DNA of 64,000 nt from a virus. A program made the translations under genes and the position numbers. The stretch covers positions 1-64,000 of the IMG/VR virus record IMGVR_UViG_3300042868_011225. One strand, given 5' to 3'. Below the pieces are notes generated by a model, which saw only the letters and a list, made by a program, of their open reading frames with translations, did not search any database and was not told the DNA's origin. Positions 26,701 through 35,387 of the stretch are shown here, piece by piece. The first letter of the stretch is position 1, and every line of letters starts with the position of its first letter.

Positions 26701-27606
26701 GATAGCGTTAATATTGACTATGAACCGTTGGTTTGGGATTTAAACCCAGAAGGTATTGGTGTTCAACCAATGATTGCTAACGTGAATATTTCATTTAAAT
26801 TTTTAGGTGGTTCTAGTCTTATGGGTCCAATTAATAAACTTCAAAATGCATTGTCATTTAATTATTTTGCCAACACACAAGTTTATGATGCAAGAGCTGA
26901 TTATATATCAAAAGATAGACCAACATGGAATCTTAAAGATAATGATGGTAAAGATTTACCTACGACTATGACAGCAAAAGAAAGTGCGTCTGGTTATTAT
27001 TTAAATCATGGTAAGCTGTCATCAAACAATAAAAAAGAAGAAATAACATTTACTGATACACCATTTGCTCCACCAAGTATTGATGAAGTATTAACACAAG
27101 ATAATGCAGCAGGGGATGCACAAATAGCCCCTGCTGATTTAACTACACCAGCAGGTACAATTGATGATAAAGCAGTAATTAGTAAAATAGGGTTAGTTGG
27201 ATTTACGGCATACAATTTTGATGATGCCAAATTAAATTTATATTTAGTTTGGAATAGCAGCTCAAAAGTAACATCAATTAATTTAAATCCTGACCCACCT
27301 AAAACATATAAAGGTCAAGTTTATGTAACTAGTAGCGATAATATAAAAACAAACATAGGTTATATTTCAATACGTTCAAATGGTGCAAATCAAGGTGCTG
27401 TTCTTAGTAATAGTAGTGAAGATGAATTTACAATTGGTTCTGATACAAAAGAAGCATTCTGGAATAGTCCTTTGGAGTTAGATGACGCTCAAAATGCAGC
27501 TGTTAAAGTTGCATATGAAAAAAATGGTTCTAGTTTAAGAATAGAATGGGAAACTGGTTCAATAAATAATGCAGGGTTTGCTGAATCTTCTGCAATAACA
27601 TTTTAA
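23749..27606 (+). CDS. Large baseplate/hub protein with OmpA-like segment (1285 aa)
   Basis: Residues about 530-640 carry I-M-W-F-P-P-Y-D-I-N-F-S-E, G-R-G-E-P-V-Y-T-Y-N-N-T-E-R and L-V-D-H-P-S-Y, a block that resembles baseplate or tube-adaptor proteins of contractile systems. Residues about 775-820 match the OmpA C-terminal peptidoglycan-binding signature: V-D-V-T-G-Y-A-S-Q-Q-G then N-D-K-L-V-K-D-R-A-L-N-I. The last 200 residues are beta-rich. It is followed 12 nt later by the gp53-like gene and then the giant hub. Membership in the baseplate or hub is inferred from position and this block. The OmpA-like part could grip cell-wall glycan during injection or merely be a structural fold. Confidence 0.65.
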   Translation: MPLFYNTNSPTPTTSNSINNVSISIRDFLLSKNISSTYPSISTAVNGSPRVGQPVLDTESNHLNFYPHQQLDLNTTGLDILGSVLNGQGVGIGAGGTTVPNFDVRSSLAGRVLGATGLLNDTKIGTIGAQQLALALANNASFNVQQQLLGALNVQDNVLALIGGKPLPGFRPSYQITVPSGTVGRIADFAGKMLGFTIPRSYLGSEGSIFQDENGDAENIKRANSMIENTGKGQVLALLANAKANLAVNSTLTPFRSGYAPGFTNNKGVLQLSDAKLYAFSNDNKNFENILAISDGAIPDLSYLKEEKIKSAGFLGPEELGVSPNPKGGFDGYDNRVVSSIPFSWTTSSGGMVNSVEYPDEIVGDKKSLLSKTQKLFNSVGMKNIVSVKGDMNKKSTQISQANGKGFSKGNAVLKRELFTNGIYNGAENLTADETYCRSWTTLNRYDRVSRLVRSGADSITDGIDETEVANKNINGLYDKNQVPYRDTPGQSVGSVLDAYGFPKITPYTKDKETDLKQYMFSIENLAWASSDIKAVLPSFEIGDGDLINNKKGRIMWFPPYDINFSEGNNVSWESTNFIGRGEPVYTYNNTERSGNLSFKILVDHPSYANSFRGDKGPDDHYVNSFWAGCIPPEFKNRLTESEKSWEETLTHTIPVKTTIETEPAPNVKLTVYFPNDQAAVPPYDYESGMSGTSSTDYIDYSVNSDGRGYGIDLYPAEYTEGIHKRTGWFDNTNYGLNGTSIYQPKIIFNGNEYEGWNDRAGLLIDINTYLTEKCPHCMVDVTGYASQQGVTPSNDKLVKDRALNIIEELKVWLFPDMPKPEKDKRFKFIQGKIETGNSACKPKDVYAIDKKPCKLDRRAEITFRFEQELVAEKFKKPDIIVEDGTRKYNKKITDRFYNETLYFDQLTDVDPLVFDSFRQKIKYFHPAFHSTTPEGLNARLTFLLQCTRQGPTLEAQGANNLAFGRPPVCILRIGDFYNTKIVMDSVNIDYEPLVWDLNPEGIGVQPMIANVNISFKFLGGSSLMGPINKLQNALSFNYFANTQVYDARADYISKDRPTWNLKDNDGKDLPTTMTAKESASGYYLNHGKLSSNNKKEEITFTDTPFAPPSIDEVLTQDNAAGDAQIAPADLTTPAGTIDDKAVISKIGLVGFTAYNFDDAKLNLYLVWNSSSKVTSINLNPDPPKTYKGQVYVTSSDNIKTNIGYISIRSNGANQGAVLSNSSEDEFTIGSDTKEAFWNSPLELDDAQNAAVKVAYEKNGSSLRIEWETGSINNAGFAESSAITF

Positions 27607-27618
27607 AATAAATAAATT

Positions 27619-27939
27619 ATGGCACAATATTTTGATAGATATAATAAATTCAGAATAAACACTGAAATTAAACCAATTCCAGGTATAACTATACCTTTAG
27701 ATGCTGCAGATAAATACACTGTATATAAAGAAATCAGTAGTAGACTTGACAAATTGAGCAACACGTATTATAATAACCCTTATAGTGGATGGTTAATTAT
27801 GTTAGCCAATCCAGAATTTGGCGGTTTAGAATTTAACATACCAGATTCTACTATTATAAGAATACCTTTTCCTTATGATAGTGCTTTAAGTAGATATAGT
27901 ACGGGGGTAATAACACATAAACAATTATATGGAGAATAG
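27619..27939 (+). CDS. gp53-like baseplate wedge protein (106 aa)
   Basis: A 106-residue protein with the LysM-like pattern seen in T4 gp53 and gpX-type baseplate proteins: Y-K-E-I-S-S-R-L-D-K-L-S-N-T-Y-Y-N-N-P then W-L-I-M-L-A-N-P and a final I-I-R-I-P-F-P. T4 gp53 closes the wedge around the hub. It is shorter than T4 gp53 (196 aa), so an N-terminally reduced or gpX-type form is possible. Its last 11 nt overlap the start of the hub gene, which implies translational coupling. Confidence 0.7.
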   Translation: MAQYFDRYNKFRINTEIKPIPGITIPLDAADKYTVYKEISSRLDKLSNTYYNNPYSGWLIMLANPEFGGLEFNIPDSTIIRIPFPYDSALSRYSTGVITHKQLYGE

Positions 27940-30900
27940 TAAAATAGGATGCAGTAGCGGTAGAGCAACAATTATAGACCCTAATCATTTTGGTGGTGAA
28001 AATTCATCTAGCAACATACCTGTAAATAATGAAGATTTAAATATTTCAGTTGTTTTAACAACATTTAAAAAAGGTAGAACCATATTAACTGCTGATAAAA
28101 CGACTTCAAAAAACACAATTGATACACAAAAAAGTGTAAGTATTAATTTCATCGATGGTAGTAACATTAATGGTAAACAAGTACTAACAACAAACTATAC
28201 AGATTTAACAACAATATTTGATGATAATACATCTAGTAATGCTGGTGAAGGTTTGGGTATTACTAGTATTGATATTGATTTTAACTCACAACAAGCACCC
28301 TTGGTTACGATACAGTTTGTTGATGTTAGAGGTACTGCTATATTTCAAAATGAACAAAATATTATGGGTGGTAAAAATAAGTATTCAACATTTTTCCAAC
28401 TACCTTATCCGTTATTTAAATTGACAATCAAAGGTTACTATGGGTTACCTGTTCAGTATTGCCTACACATGTATAAATTCAATTCAAAATTCAATTCACA
28501 AACTGGAAATTTTGAAATAACTGCTAATTTTATTGGGTTTACTTATGCTATGTTATCTGATATGCTTATTGGATATCTTAAAGCAATTCCATACACAAAT
28601 ATTGGTAAACAAAGATATAAAATAATTAATGATGCTAGACGTGAAAATGGTGTAGAAGATATTATGAATTTGAATGATTTAATGATAGCAATAGCTTTAA
28701 TTAATGAATCCGTAAAACAATTAAGTGCTAGTGATACTGATGCAATAGAAGTAACTAACATTGAAAATAAAACTTCATCTCTTAACAATATAAAAGATAT
28801 TCTTACTAGGTTTTGCAGTCAATTAGATATTAGAGGTAATACAACTGAAATAACTCCAGTTATATGTAAACCAGATTCTTCCGTTAAAGATGTTGCTAAA
28901 ATTATTGCAGATTATACAGAAGAAATGAATAAAGCAATAACTGAATTTAATCAAAATTCAAATGTCCAATTAGATGTAACTTTATTTGATATGAATTTAT
29001 CGGTTTCTAGTAACGATAATGGTCGTGGTTTTCCAAATAACACTTCTAAAAGTATTAGAGATGCTATCGCAACAGTTCCCAATAAAGTTAATGTGGCTCT
29101 TATTAATGCTGATTTGGATACTTTAGAAACAGACAAAATAAAAGATGATACAATATGTACTTTTTGGCTTATGGTACAACCAAAAAGAGCTTTAGAAGAA
29201 GCAGCTACTCAATTAGAAGATGCAAAAAAAGCGGCTAGATTAAGTTTAGGGGTAAAAGCTAGAGATTTGATTAGAACAAAACTTAAATTTGACCCTACAA
29301 TGAGAAATATTATAGAAATTTTTACAACTGCTGTAGAAGTTTTTATGGAATCAATATACCAAGTTTCATCAGATGCTGAAAAAATTCCAAATAAGTTAAG
29401 GTTAGACCAATTAATACCTAAATTTGTTGCTAAAGAAAGTGTAGATATAAACAATGTTAAAAATACCGATGAATCAATACTTGCATGGCCTGGTTATAGA
29501 GAAAAAAAAGACCAAGGTAACAAAGAAGCATATGTTGAAAAATATTTGGGTCAGATAAAACCAACTAAAATTCTTGAAATACCTACAGATGTAGATGAAA
29601 TAAGATTTATCGATGATTTATTAATGGGTTTTATTGCTGCAGCTGCGGCAACTCAACAAGCTTCTGAAATAATAAACGAAACAGAAAATATTTGGTTTCC
29701 AATTAGCCCAGTAGATACTAAATTGTTTAACATAAATTCATTTCCTTATAAAAGAATTGGTAAAACTGGTTTAAGTAGTCATTTAGAAGTTGCTAATTTA
29801 TTATTAATTAGAGCTACTACTTTTTTAAATGGTAATAATTGGCTTACAGAAAGAGAGGTTGAACAAATGGCCGAAATGGATACTATGTCTATGATTCATT
29901 CTATTGATGATATTACACTTAAATTAGCGTTAAGTAATTTAACTTATGATAGTTTTTTAACTTTAAAAGGTAAAATAAATGATAAAGAACGTGATATTTT
30001 ATTTAAAGATAATACAGATTCTACATATGTTTATACTTATTTCCCAAAAAATGCTACTAATGATACAACTTATAGTGAAAGAGTATTACCAATAAGCGAT
30101 GGTTTTAGTGGTACATGGGCTAAAGACACTACAACTGGTATTTGGGGGTTCTCAGGTCCAGATGATGTTGTATTTTTAACTAATTATGGAAATAGTATAA
30201 CTTTGGACAAACCAATAGATGGTGGTGTATACATCAAAATGTTTACAATAGATGATTATAACGCTTATGCGAATTTAGATTCTAGTGTAAAACCTGCCGA
30301 TGTGGATGTTACAAAAAATACTCTATTATTAACAGGATTACAAACAGATATTAATAGTGTTACCGCTGCTGAAACTGCTAAATTTAATGCTTTTGGAGGT
30401 CCATGGGGTGTTCAAGAATTTAAAAATTTAGACTGGGGAGATAGTACTTTAGATAAATTACCATTAAGATTTTTATTTTTTAATAAAGAAGATAGTAAAG
30501 CCTCAGGTCTAGTAATACATAATGATAAAACAGATAAAACTGATAATTCATTTAATCCAGCTGCACCCACTTCACCGTTTTATTTTGGGTGGTGGGGTAC
30601 AAATTATACTATTATAGCTGGTTTGGCAGTTCAACCTGCCGATGTTACTAATGATTCTGGTAATAGATATAGTCAAATAGGTAAGAATTATTTAAATTTA
30701 AATAATTCTTCAACAACACCAATAACATATCCTTTTGTTACACAAAAAGTATATATCCCACTTAAGAATATAGGTGGTGGTGGTTTTAGTAATTATAATG
30801 AATATAGAAATATCAGTGTGTTTGGAAATCAATGGTTTTACGGGCAAAGCAATTCAACTAGTCCTTTATATGCTAAAGCGTTATTATTTTTAAATTCTTT

Positions 30901-33900
30901 ACCATGGGCTACTGACCCTTTAGTAAGTAAAGAAACATTGAATTTATTTAATGTTAGAGCTGGTTTTGTACATGTACCTAAATTATGGGCAGCTTATGTT
31001 GGTGGTTTAATATGGAGAAATGATGGCAACAATCCGATAACTTCAAATGGTATTATTACTGGTGGTGGTTCTGGGGCTGGTGACCCTATTGTATGGCAAA
31101 TTACTGGTAGAGTATTAGCACCATATAATAACGATAATAGTATAGCAAATACAAAATGGCCAGCAACAAATCAAAGCATATCTCAAATTTTTACAGATGA
31201 ACAGCAGCAACCTGATTTATATGGAACATTAAACCGTATTCTATCATTACCAGACCAAGTTAAAGAAGAATTTAAAAAAGTATTTTTTAATTTTGTACAT
31301 AAAGACTCAGTTAGTATTGGTAAAACAACTGGCACAGTATATGATTTTAATGATTTAAATGAAGCATCACAAATAACTAGTAGCGGTACGTTAGCAGGTT
31401 TCTACGCAGCATCAGCCCCAATATATAATAGAATCGATGCTATTGACACAGCTTTACCTACTAATTTTCAGGTAGGTTATCAAGATGGTAATTTTAGTGA
31501 ATTAACAGGGAATGTGCCAAACTTTACTACTAGTCATATAGTGCAAAATATACACAATTATGAAAACTATCAAGTAATAACACCATTCTATCATGATAGA
31601 ATTTTCCCAACTAACGTTTTACATTTTGAATTAGAATATAAAGATGGTGCAGATAAAGCTGGTAGCCCAGCGAATATGATTTTAACTATGTTACAAGAAG
31701 AAATAGTAATAGCAAATGCTAGTCCATATATTTGGGACGCAGTAAATACTAATGAATTGTATGCACCAATGTTTAACACGGTAGATAGATTTGAAAAATA
31801 TTTTAAAACAGTTGTTAACGTGCTTAAAGATAAATGTTCCACAAATGCGATTGCTGATGACCTTAAACAGAAAGAACAAGAAATATTTGGTACTAGTGAT
31901 TCAGATGCGATAAAATTTCAATTATATAAAACATGTAAAAATATAAATGACAAATGGCTTGGTGGTGTTACTAACATAGATAATATTGTTTATCAATGCG
32001 GTGGTGCCAACAGCAGTGTTGATAAAGGATTAAGAAAAAAATATAGAAGAAATGATGAAAAAGCTAGATTAATTGATAGTTTTAGATTTGTGGATAGAGC
32101 ATTTAGTGATATTGGTGATTTATTTTATTTAAATCCAATACCAGTTAATGATTATTTAATGAATAGCCCTAATACATCTGTGTTTGATGCCGTTAGTCAA
32201 TTATTAGCGTCAAACCATTTTACATTTATTCCGTTACCAACATTTATTAACTATAACGACCCTGTTATGTTAAAATCAATGTTTAATACGTACCCTGATT
32301 ATGGTGAAGCAATCGAAGATGGTATTTGTGGCCCTAGTTTTGTTAGTGTATATGCTGGCGATACTTCTAAACACTTAGATTTTGGCGATAACGAATATCC
32401 AAATGATGGTGTTGATTTTCAATGTGGTAGTAATAATTCAATTATTAATGTACCACCTGATTTTGTTGGTACAAGTAATGAGTTTGAAAATGATGTTGCA
32501 ATATTTTCGGTTAATTATGGTCAACAAAATCAAAACATATTTAAAGATATAACATTAGACCAAAGCGAATTTAGTGAAACCGATGAATCATTAAAAATTA
32601 CTGATGATATTGGACATAAAGGAGTACAAAACGACATAAGTTTGGGTGGTCAAAACATTTATAATGTTTATTCGGTAAGAAGTTATAAAGCAGAAGTTGA
32701 AATGATGGGTAATGCCATGATTCAACCAATGATGCACTTCCAATTGAATAATATACCTATGTTCCATGGGGCATATTTAATAACACGTGTAAAACATACA
32801 ATTAAACCTAATTATATGTCAACAGTATTTAGTGGTAGTAGGGTAAGATACCCAAAAACAGAATTGTTAAGTGGTGCTGATTTTTATATGGGTATACTTG
32901 ATAGTATGAATCTTTCAGCTAATGGTAGTAATACAGTTGGTGCTGTAGGTTCTTCATTGATTAATGGATATGCTGCTGATTTAAGAGCAAATATCCCAAA
33001 AAATAAAATAATTGAAGGTAGTACAATACCTAATAAAGTAGCATTAACGCAAAGAGCTGAAAAAGAACTTTTAAATTGGCAAGATGGTAAAGTAAACGAA
33101 AAAAATGGTGTTGCATTTTTAGATGAATATGCAAAAGCAACACCAGCAAACGGTGTTAGTGGTACTGAATATGCATCAGGAGCTCAACCATGGAGTGGAG
33201 TATTTATTTCATACGTTATGTTGGCTGGTGATTCTGATTTTCCTAATTCAGCAATGCATTTTTCATATATAACAGATGCTATGAATGGTAAAAATGGTTA
33301 TGAAGCATTTGCTTTAGGTTCTGGCTTAAAAATAAAACCAGAAGTTGGTGATTTAATTTGTGAACCTAGACCAGCAGGTGGAACTACTGGTGGCCACTGT
33401 AATGTATTATATAAAACCACAGCAACCGTAGCTTCATTTGTTGGTGGTAATTTAAGTAGTAGTGCAAAAAAAATTGATGTTACTTTGGATGGTGGTTATA
33501 TCACGGATTCAACAGATGTTAAGAAAATGGTTATCTACATTAAAAAAACAGATAATAAATACTACAATAAGAAAAAAATAATAGGTACTGGTAATTTTGA
33601 TGATGGTGTCCACAAAGGTAACCAAATAGATACTAAAACTCTATATGAAGAACTTAAAAAACAATTAGGTTATGGTGATGCTGCAATTGCAGGTATTATG
33701 GGTAACATGTATCAAGAAAGTAGATTCATACCTACAGCAAGAAATCCTGTAGGTAAAGATTATGGATTGGTACAGTGGTATGGCCCAGCACAAGAAGCAC
33801 TTTTAAAATGGTTATCTGATAATGGTTTAGACAAAACATATTTTAAAGACCAAATACAATATTTAAAACATGATATAACTGATAAATCTAAATATACAGG

Positions 33901-34120
33901 TAAAAATTTAGCTGCTAATAATGATGTAACAGATGCAACTAAAATATTTTATATTACATATGAAAGTGGTACTTTAGGTTACTTTAATTTTAGTGCAAAT
34001 TCAGTTGCTGAAAGATTAGCAGAAATGAACCAAGTAGATGGTTCGTATAATAAAAGGGTTTCCTACGCAACTCAAATTAGTGAAATGATTAAAACCAAAA
34101 ACTTTTATATTCCTAGATAA
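27929..34120 (+). CDS. Giant baseplate hub protein with two C-terminal cell-wall domains (2063 aa)
   Basis: The longest gene in the window. The first 1500 residues are mixed alpha/beta; residues about 80-185 (G-L-G-I-T-S-I-D-I-D-F, then Y-P-L-F-K-L-T-I-K-G-Y-Y-G) look like a hub fold. Near 1590-1645, G-N-A-M-I-Q-P-M-M-H-F-Q-L-N followed by F-H-G-A-Y-L-I-T-R-V-K-H is typical of tail hubs. Near 1705-1850, P-W-S-G-V-F-I-S-Y-V-M, a following H and G-D-L-I-C match the DUF2272/CHAP-like family. The last 150 residues match a phage tail lysozyme: I-A-G-I-M-G-N-M-Y-Q-E-S-R-F and Y-G-L-V-Q-W-Y. In T4 the lysozyme is on the spike gp5; here two wall-active modules appear fused to one hub chain. The start overlaps the gp53-like gene by 11 nt. 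Confidence 0.8.
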   Translation: MENSKIGCSSGRATIIDPNHFGGENSSSNIPVNNEDLNISVVLTTFKKGRTILTADKTTSKNTIDTQKSVSINFIDGSNINGKQVLTTNYTDLTTIFDDNTSSNAGEGLGITSIDIDFNSQQAPLVTIQFVDVRGTAIFQNEQNIMGGKNKYSTFFQLPYPLFKLTIKGYYGLPVQYCLHMYKFNSKFNSQTGNFEITANFIGFTYAMLSDMLIGYLKAIPYTNIGKQRYKIINDARRENGVEDIMNLNDLMIAIALINESVKQLSASDTDAIEVTNIENKTSSLNNIKDILTRFCSQLDIRGNTTEITPVICKPDSSVKDVAKIIADYTEEMNKAITEFNQNSNVQLDVTLFDMNLSVSSNDNGRGFPNNTSKSIRDAIATVPNKVNVALINADLDTLETDKIKDDTICTFWLMVQPKRALEEAATQLEDAKKAARLSLGVKARDLIRTKLKFDPTMRNIIEIFTTAVEVFMESIYQVSSDAEKIPNKLRLDQLIPKFVAKESVDINNVKNTDESILAWPGYREKKDQGNKEAYVEKYLGQIKPTKILEIPTDVDEIRFIDDLLMGFIAAAAATQQASEIINETENIWFPISPVDTKLFNINSFPYKRIGKTGLSSHLEVANLLLIRATTFLNGNNWLTEREVEQMAEMDTMSMIHSIDDITLKLALSNLTYDSFLTLKGKINDKERDILFKDNTDSTYVYTYFPKNATNDTTYSERVLPISDGFSGTWAKDTTTGIWGFSGPDDVVFLTNYGNSITLDKPIDGGVYIKMFTIDDYNAYANLDSSVKPADVDVTKNTLLLTGLQTDINSVTAAETAKFNAFGGPWGVQEFKNLDWGDSTLDKLPLRFLFFNKEDSKASGLVIHNDKTDKTDNSFNPAAPTSPFYFGWWGTNYTIIAGLAVQPADVTNDSGNRYSQIGKNYLNLNNSSTTPITYPFVTQKVYIPLKNIGGGGFSNYNEYRNISVFGNQWFYGQSNSTSPLYAKALLFLNSLPWATDPLVSKETLNLFNVRAGFVHVPKLWAAYVGGLIWRNDGNNPITSNGIITGGGSGAGDPIVWQITGRVLAPYNNDNSIANTKWPATNQSISQIFTDEQQQPDLYGTLNRILSLPDQVKEEFKKVFFNFVHKDSVSIGKTTGTVYDFNDLNEASQITSSGTLAGFYAASAPIYNRIDAIDTALPTNFQVGYQDGNFSELTGNVPNFTTSHIVQNIHNYENYQVITPFYHDRIFPTNVLHFELEYKDGADKAGSPANMILTMLQEEIVIANASPYIWDAVNTNELYAPMFNTVDRFEKYFKTVVNVLKDKCSTNAIADDLKQKEQEIFGTSDSDAIKFQLYKTCKNINDKWLGGVTNIDNIVYQCGGANSSVDKGLRKKYRRNDEKARLIDSFRFVDRAFSDIGDLFYLNPIPVNDYLMNSPNTSVFDAVSQLLASNHFTFIPLPTFINYNDPVMLKSMFNTYPDYGEAIEDGICGPSFVSVYAGDTSKHLDFGDNEYPNDGVDFQCGSNNSIINVPPDFVGTSNEFENDVAIFSVNYGQQNQNIFKDITLDQSEFSETDESLKITDDIGHKGVQNDISLGGQNIYNVYSVRSYKAEVEMMGNAMIQPMMHFQLNNIPMFHGAYLITRVKHTIKPNYMSTVFSGSRVRYPKTELLSGADFYMGILDSMNLSANGSNTVGAVGSSLINGYAADLRANIPKNKIIEGSTIPNKVALTQRAEKELLNWQDGKVNEKNGVAFLDEYAKATPANGVSGTEYASGAQPWSGVFISYVMLAGDSDFPNSAMHFSYITDAMNGKNGYEAFALGSGLKIKPEVGDLICEPRPAGGTTGGHCNVLYKTTATVASFVGGNLSSSAKKIDVTLDGGYITDSTDVKKMVIYIKKTDNKYYNKKKIIGTGNFDDGVHKGNQIDTKTLYEELKKQLGYGDAAIAGIMGNMYQESRFIPTARNPVGKDYGLVQWYGPAQEALLKWLSDNGLDKTYFKDQIQYLKHDITDKSKYTGKNLAANNDVTDATKIFYITYESGTLGYFNFSANSVAERLAEMNQVDGSYNKRVSYATQISEMIKTKNFYIPR

Positions 34121-34124
34121 TTAA

Positions 34125-34156
34125 TTTGATTAATTAAAAACAATGTAGTACATTTG
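34125..34156 (+). promoter_or_regulatory. Bacteroidota-type promoter before 34161
   Basis: TTTG (34125-34128), exactly 20 nt, TACATTTG (34149-34156). The element ends only 4 nt before the ATG at 34161, so transcription would begin at or just after that ATG. Confidence 0.6.
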
Positions 34157-34160
34157 CAAA

Positions 34161-34760
34161 ATGAAAAAAATTGCAAATATAGTTTCAGATAACACAATAA
34201 ATGTTTCAGAAATTTTTAACGTAGTAAAGACCATGGATGAAATACAACATGGTCTTCCTACATTAATAGTGGGTCTAGACTTAGCAGATAAACTATATCC
34301 TAATTTTGATATTACAAATATTTGTTTAGCACCTAACGTATATTGGACATTTAAAAAAACTCAAAAGCGTGATAAACATACAGAAGATTTAAACTTTTTT
34401 ATCAATAAAGTATATACCGATATGCTTAAAGGTGTAACATACTATTTTGTAGACCTTATTCAAAACCAAACAAAAACACTCAAACGAGTTATTAAAAAAA
34501 TACGTGAATTTAAGCACATTACCACATACATACACAAAGATATGGTTTACCTATATAGTGATAATTTAATCTTTGGAATAGACTTAAAATTAGCAAGATA
34601 CATTGGGATGGATGTTGATAATTTAATTTCAAAAATTAAATTAATTAGCACTGTCTTTTTGACTAATGATGAGATACTTATAGAATATAAAAAGAACTTG
34701 GAAGAAATGGAATTCCAAGCTCGATATATTCCTTATTTAGTATCGATAATCAATGAGTAA
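34161..34760 (+). CDS. Hypothetical protein (199 aa), first of a four-gene unit
   Basis: A 199-residue soluble protein of mixed alpha/beta pattern (G-L-P-T-L-I-V-G-L-D-L-A-D, Y-W-T-F-K-K-T-Q-K-R-D, Y-Y-F-V-D-L-I). I do not recognise the family. The ATG at 34161 lies only 4 nt after a promoter -7 element. Either the mRNA is nearly leaderless or the true start is a later Met, the next being residue 25 at 34233. It overlaps the next gene by 8 nt. The host-type promoter suggests early or middle expression. Confidence 0.65.
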   Translation: MKKIANIVSDNTINVSEIFNVVKTMDEIQHGLPTLIVGLDLADKLYPNFDITNICLAPNVYWTFKKTQKRDKHTEDLNFFINKVYTDMLKGVTYYFVDLIQNQTKTLKRVIKKIREFKHITTYIHKDMVYLYSDNLIFGIDLKLARYIGMDVDNLISKIKLISTVFLTNDEILIEYKKNLEEMEFQARYIPYLVSIINE

Positions 34761-35154
34761 AACAAGTTTATTAGCAGCATTTATCTTCCCTGAAAGATTA
34801 GAATGGTTTCTAAGTTATTTAGAAGCTAAATTCTCCATTGGCAAAGAAAAAGTATTCTGTTATAAAGACGAAGATGATGAATCAAAATTAATAATAACTT
34901 TTAAATTATCAATTCCAGAAGATAAATCATTAAACCTCAAAGAATTATTTCCTAGTGCTATTATCATACATAAAAAAGGTAACGCATTATATACAATAAA
35001 TGCGTTGAATAAATTAATTGATGAAAAAGCTAAAGAATCAATAGGTAATATAGAATATAAAGATGTTAAAATCGATTGGGAAGAATATCAAGGTAAATTT
35101 ATACTAATTAAAGATAAAGAACTTAAGATTTTAAGTATAAGTAGAGTTTTTTAA
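34753..35154 (+). CDS. Hypothetical protein (133 aa)
   Basis: It starts inside the 3' end of the 34161 gene (8-nt overlap), so translation is probably coupled. It has alternating charged helices and short strands (F-P-E-R-L-E-W-F-L-S-Y-L-E-A-K, K-L-I-I-T-F-K-L-S) and ends in S-R-V-F. Family and function are not recognised; co-expression with the gene before it suggests a joint role. Confidence 0.65.
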   Translation: MSKTSLLAAFIFPERLEWFLSYLEAKFSIGKEKVFCYKDEDDESKLIITFKLSIPEDKSLNLKELFPSAIIIHKKGNALYTINALNKLIDEKAKESIGNIEYKDVKIDWEEYQGKFILIKDKELKILSISRVF

Positions 35155-35165
35155 CGATTACTCGA

Positions 35166-35173
35166 TATTTATA
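35166..35173 (+). promoter_or_regulatory. TATTTATA motif, putative phage promoter
   Basis: It lies 31 nt before the ATG at 35205. It would allow the last two genes of the unit to be transcribed separately from the host-type promoter upstream. Confidence 0.4.
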
Positions 35174-35204
35174 TATAAAATAACAAACTCAAATAAAATT
35201 AGTT

Positions 35205-35387
35205 ATGGAAAAAGATATTAAAAACGTAGAATTAAATAAAGCCTTAGAAGGTTTTTTAAATACTGAAAACAAAGACCCAAACATGGATTGTACATCAGGT
35301 GTTTGTGTGATTAAAGGCGATAAAAGCTTAGTTGAAAGAATCAACAAAAAAATCATAACAGAAGACGGAAGACAATTATTATTCTAA
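35205..35387 (+). CDS. Small hypothetical protein (60 aa)
   Basis: A 60-residue protein. It has a Cys pair in the middle (D-C-T-S-G-V-C) and a basic C-terminus with K-K-I-I-T-E-D-G-R, a distant echo of the K-I-I-T-E motif found at the starts of other genes here. Its stop shares a base with the next ATG (TAATG), so the two are translationally coupled. Function unknown. Confidence 0.6.
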   Translation: MEKDIKNVELNKALEGFLNTENKDPNMDCTSGVCVIKGDKSLVERINKKIITEDGRQLLF

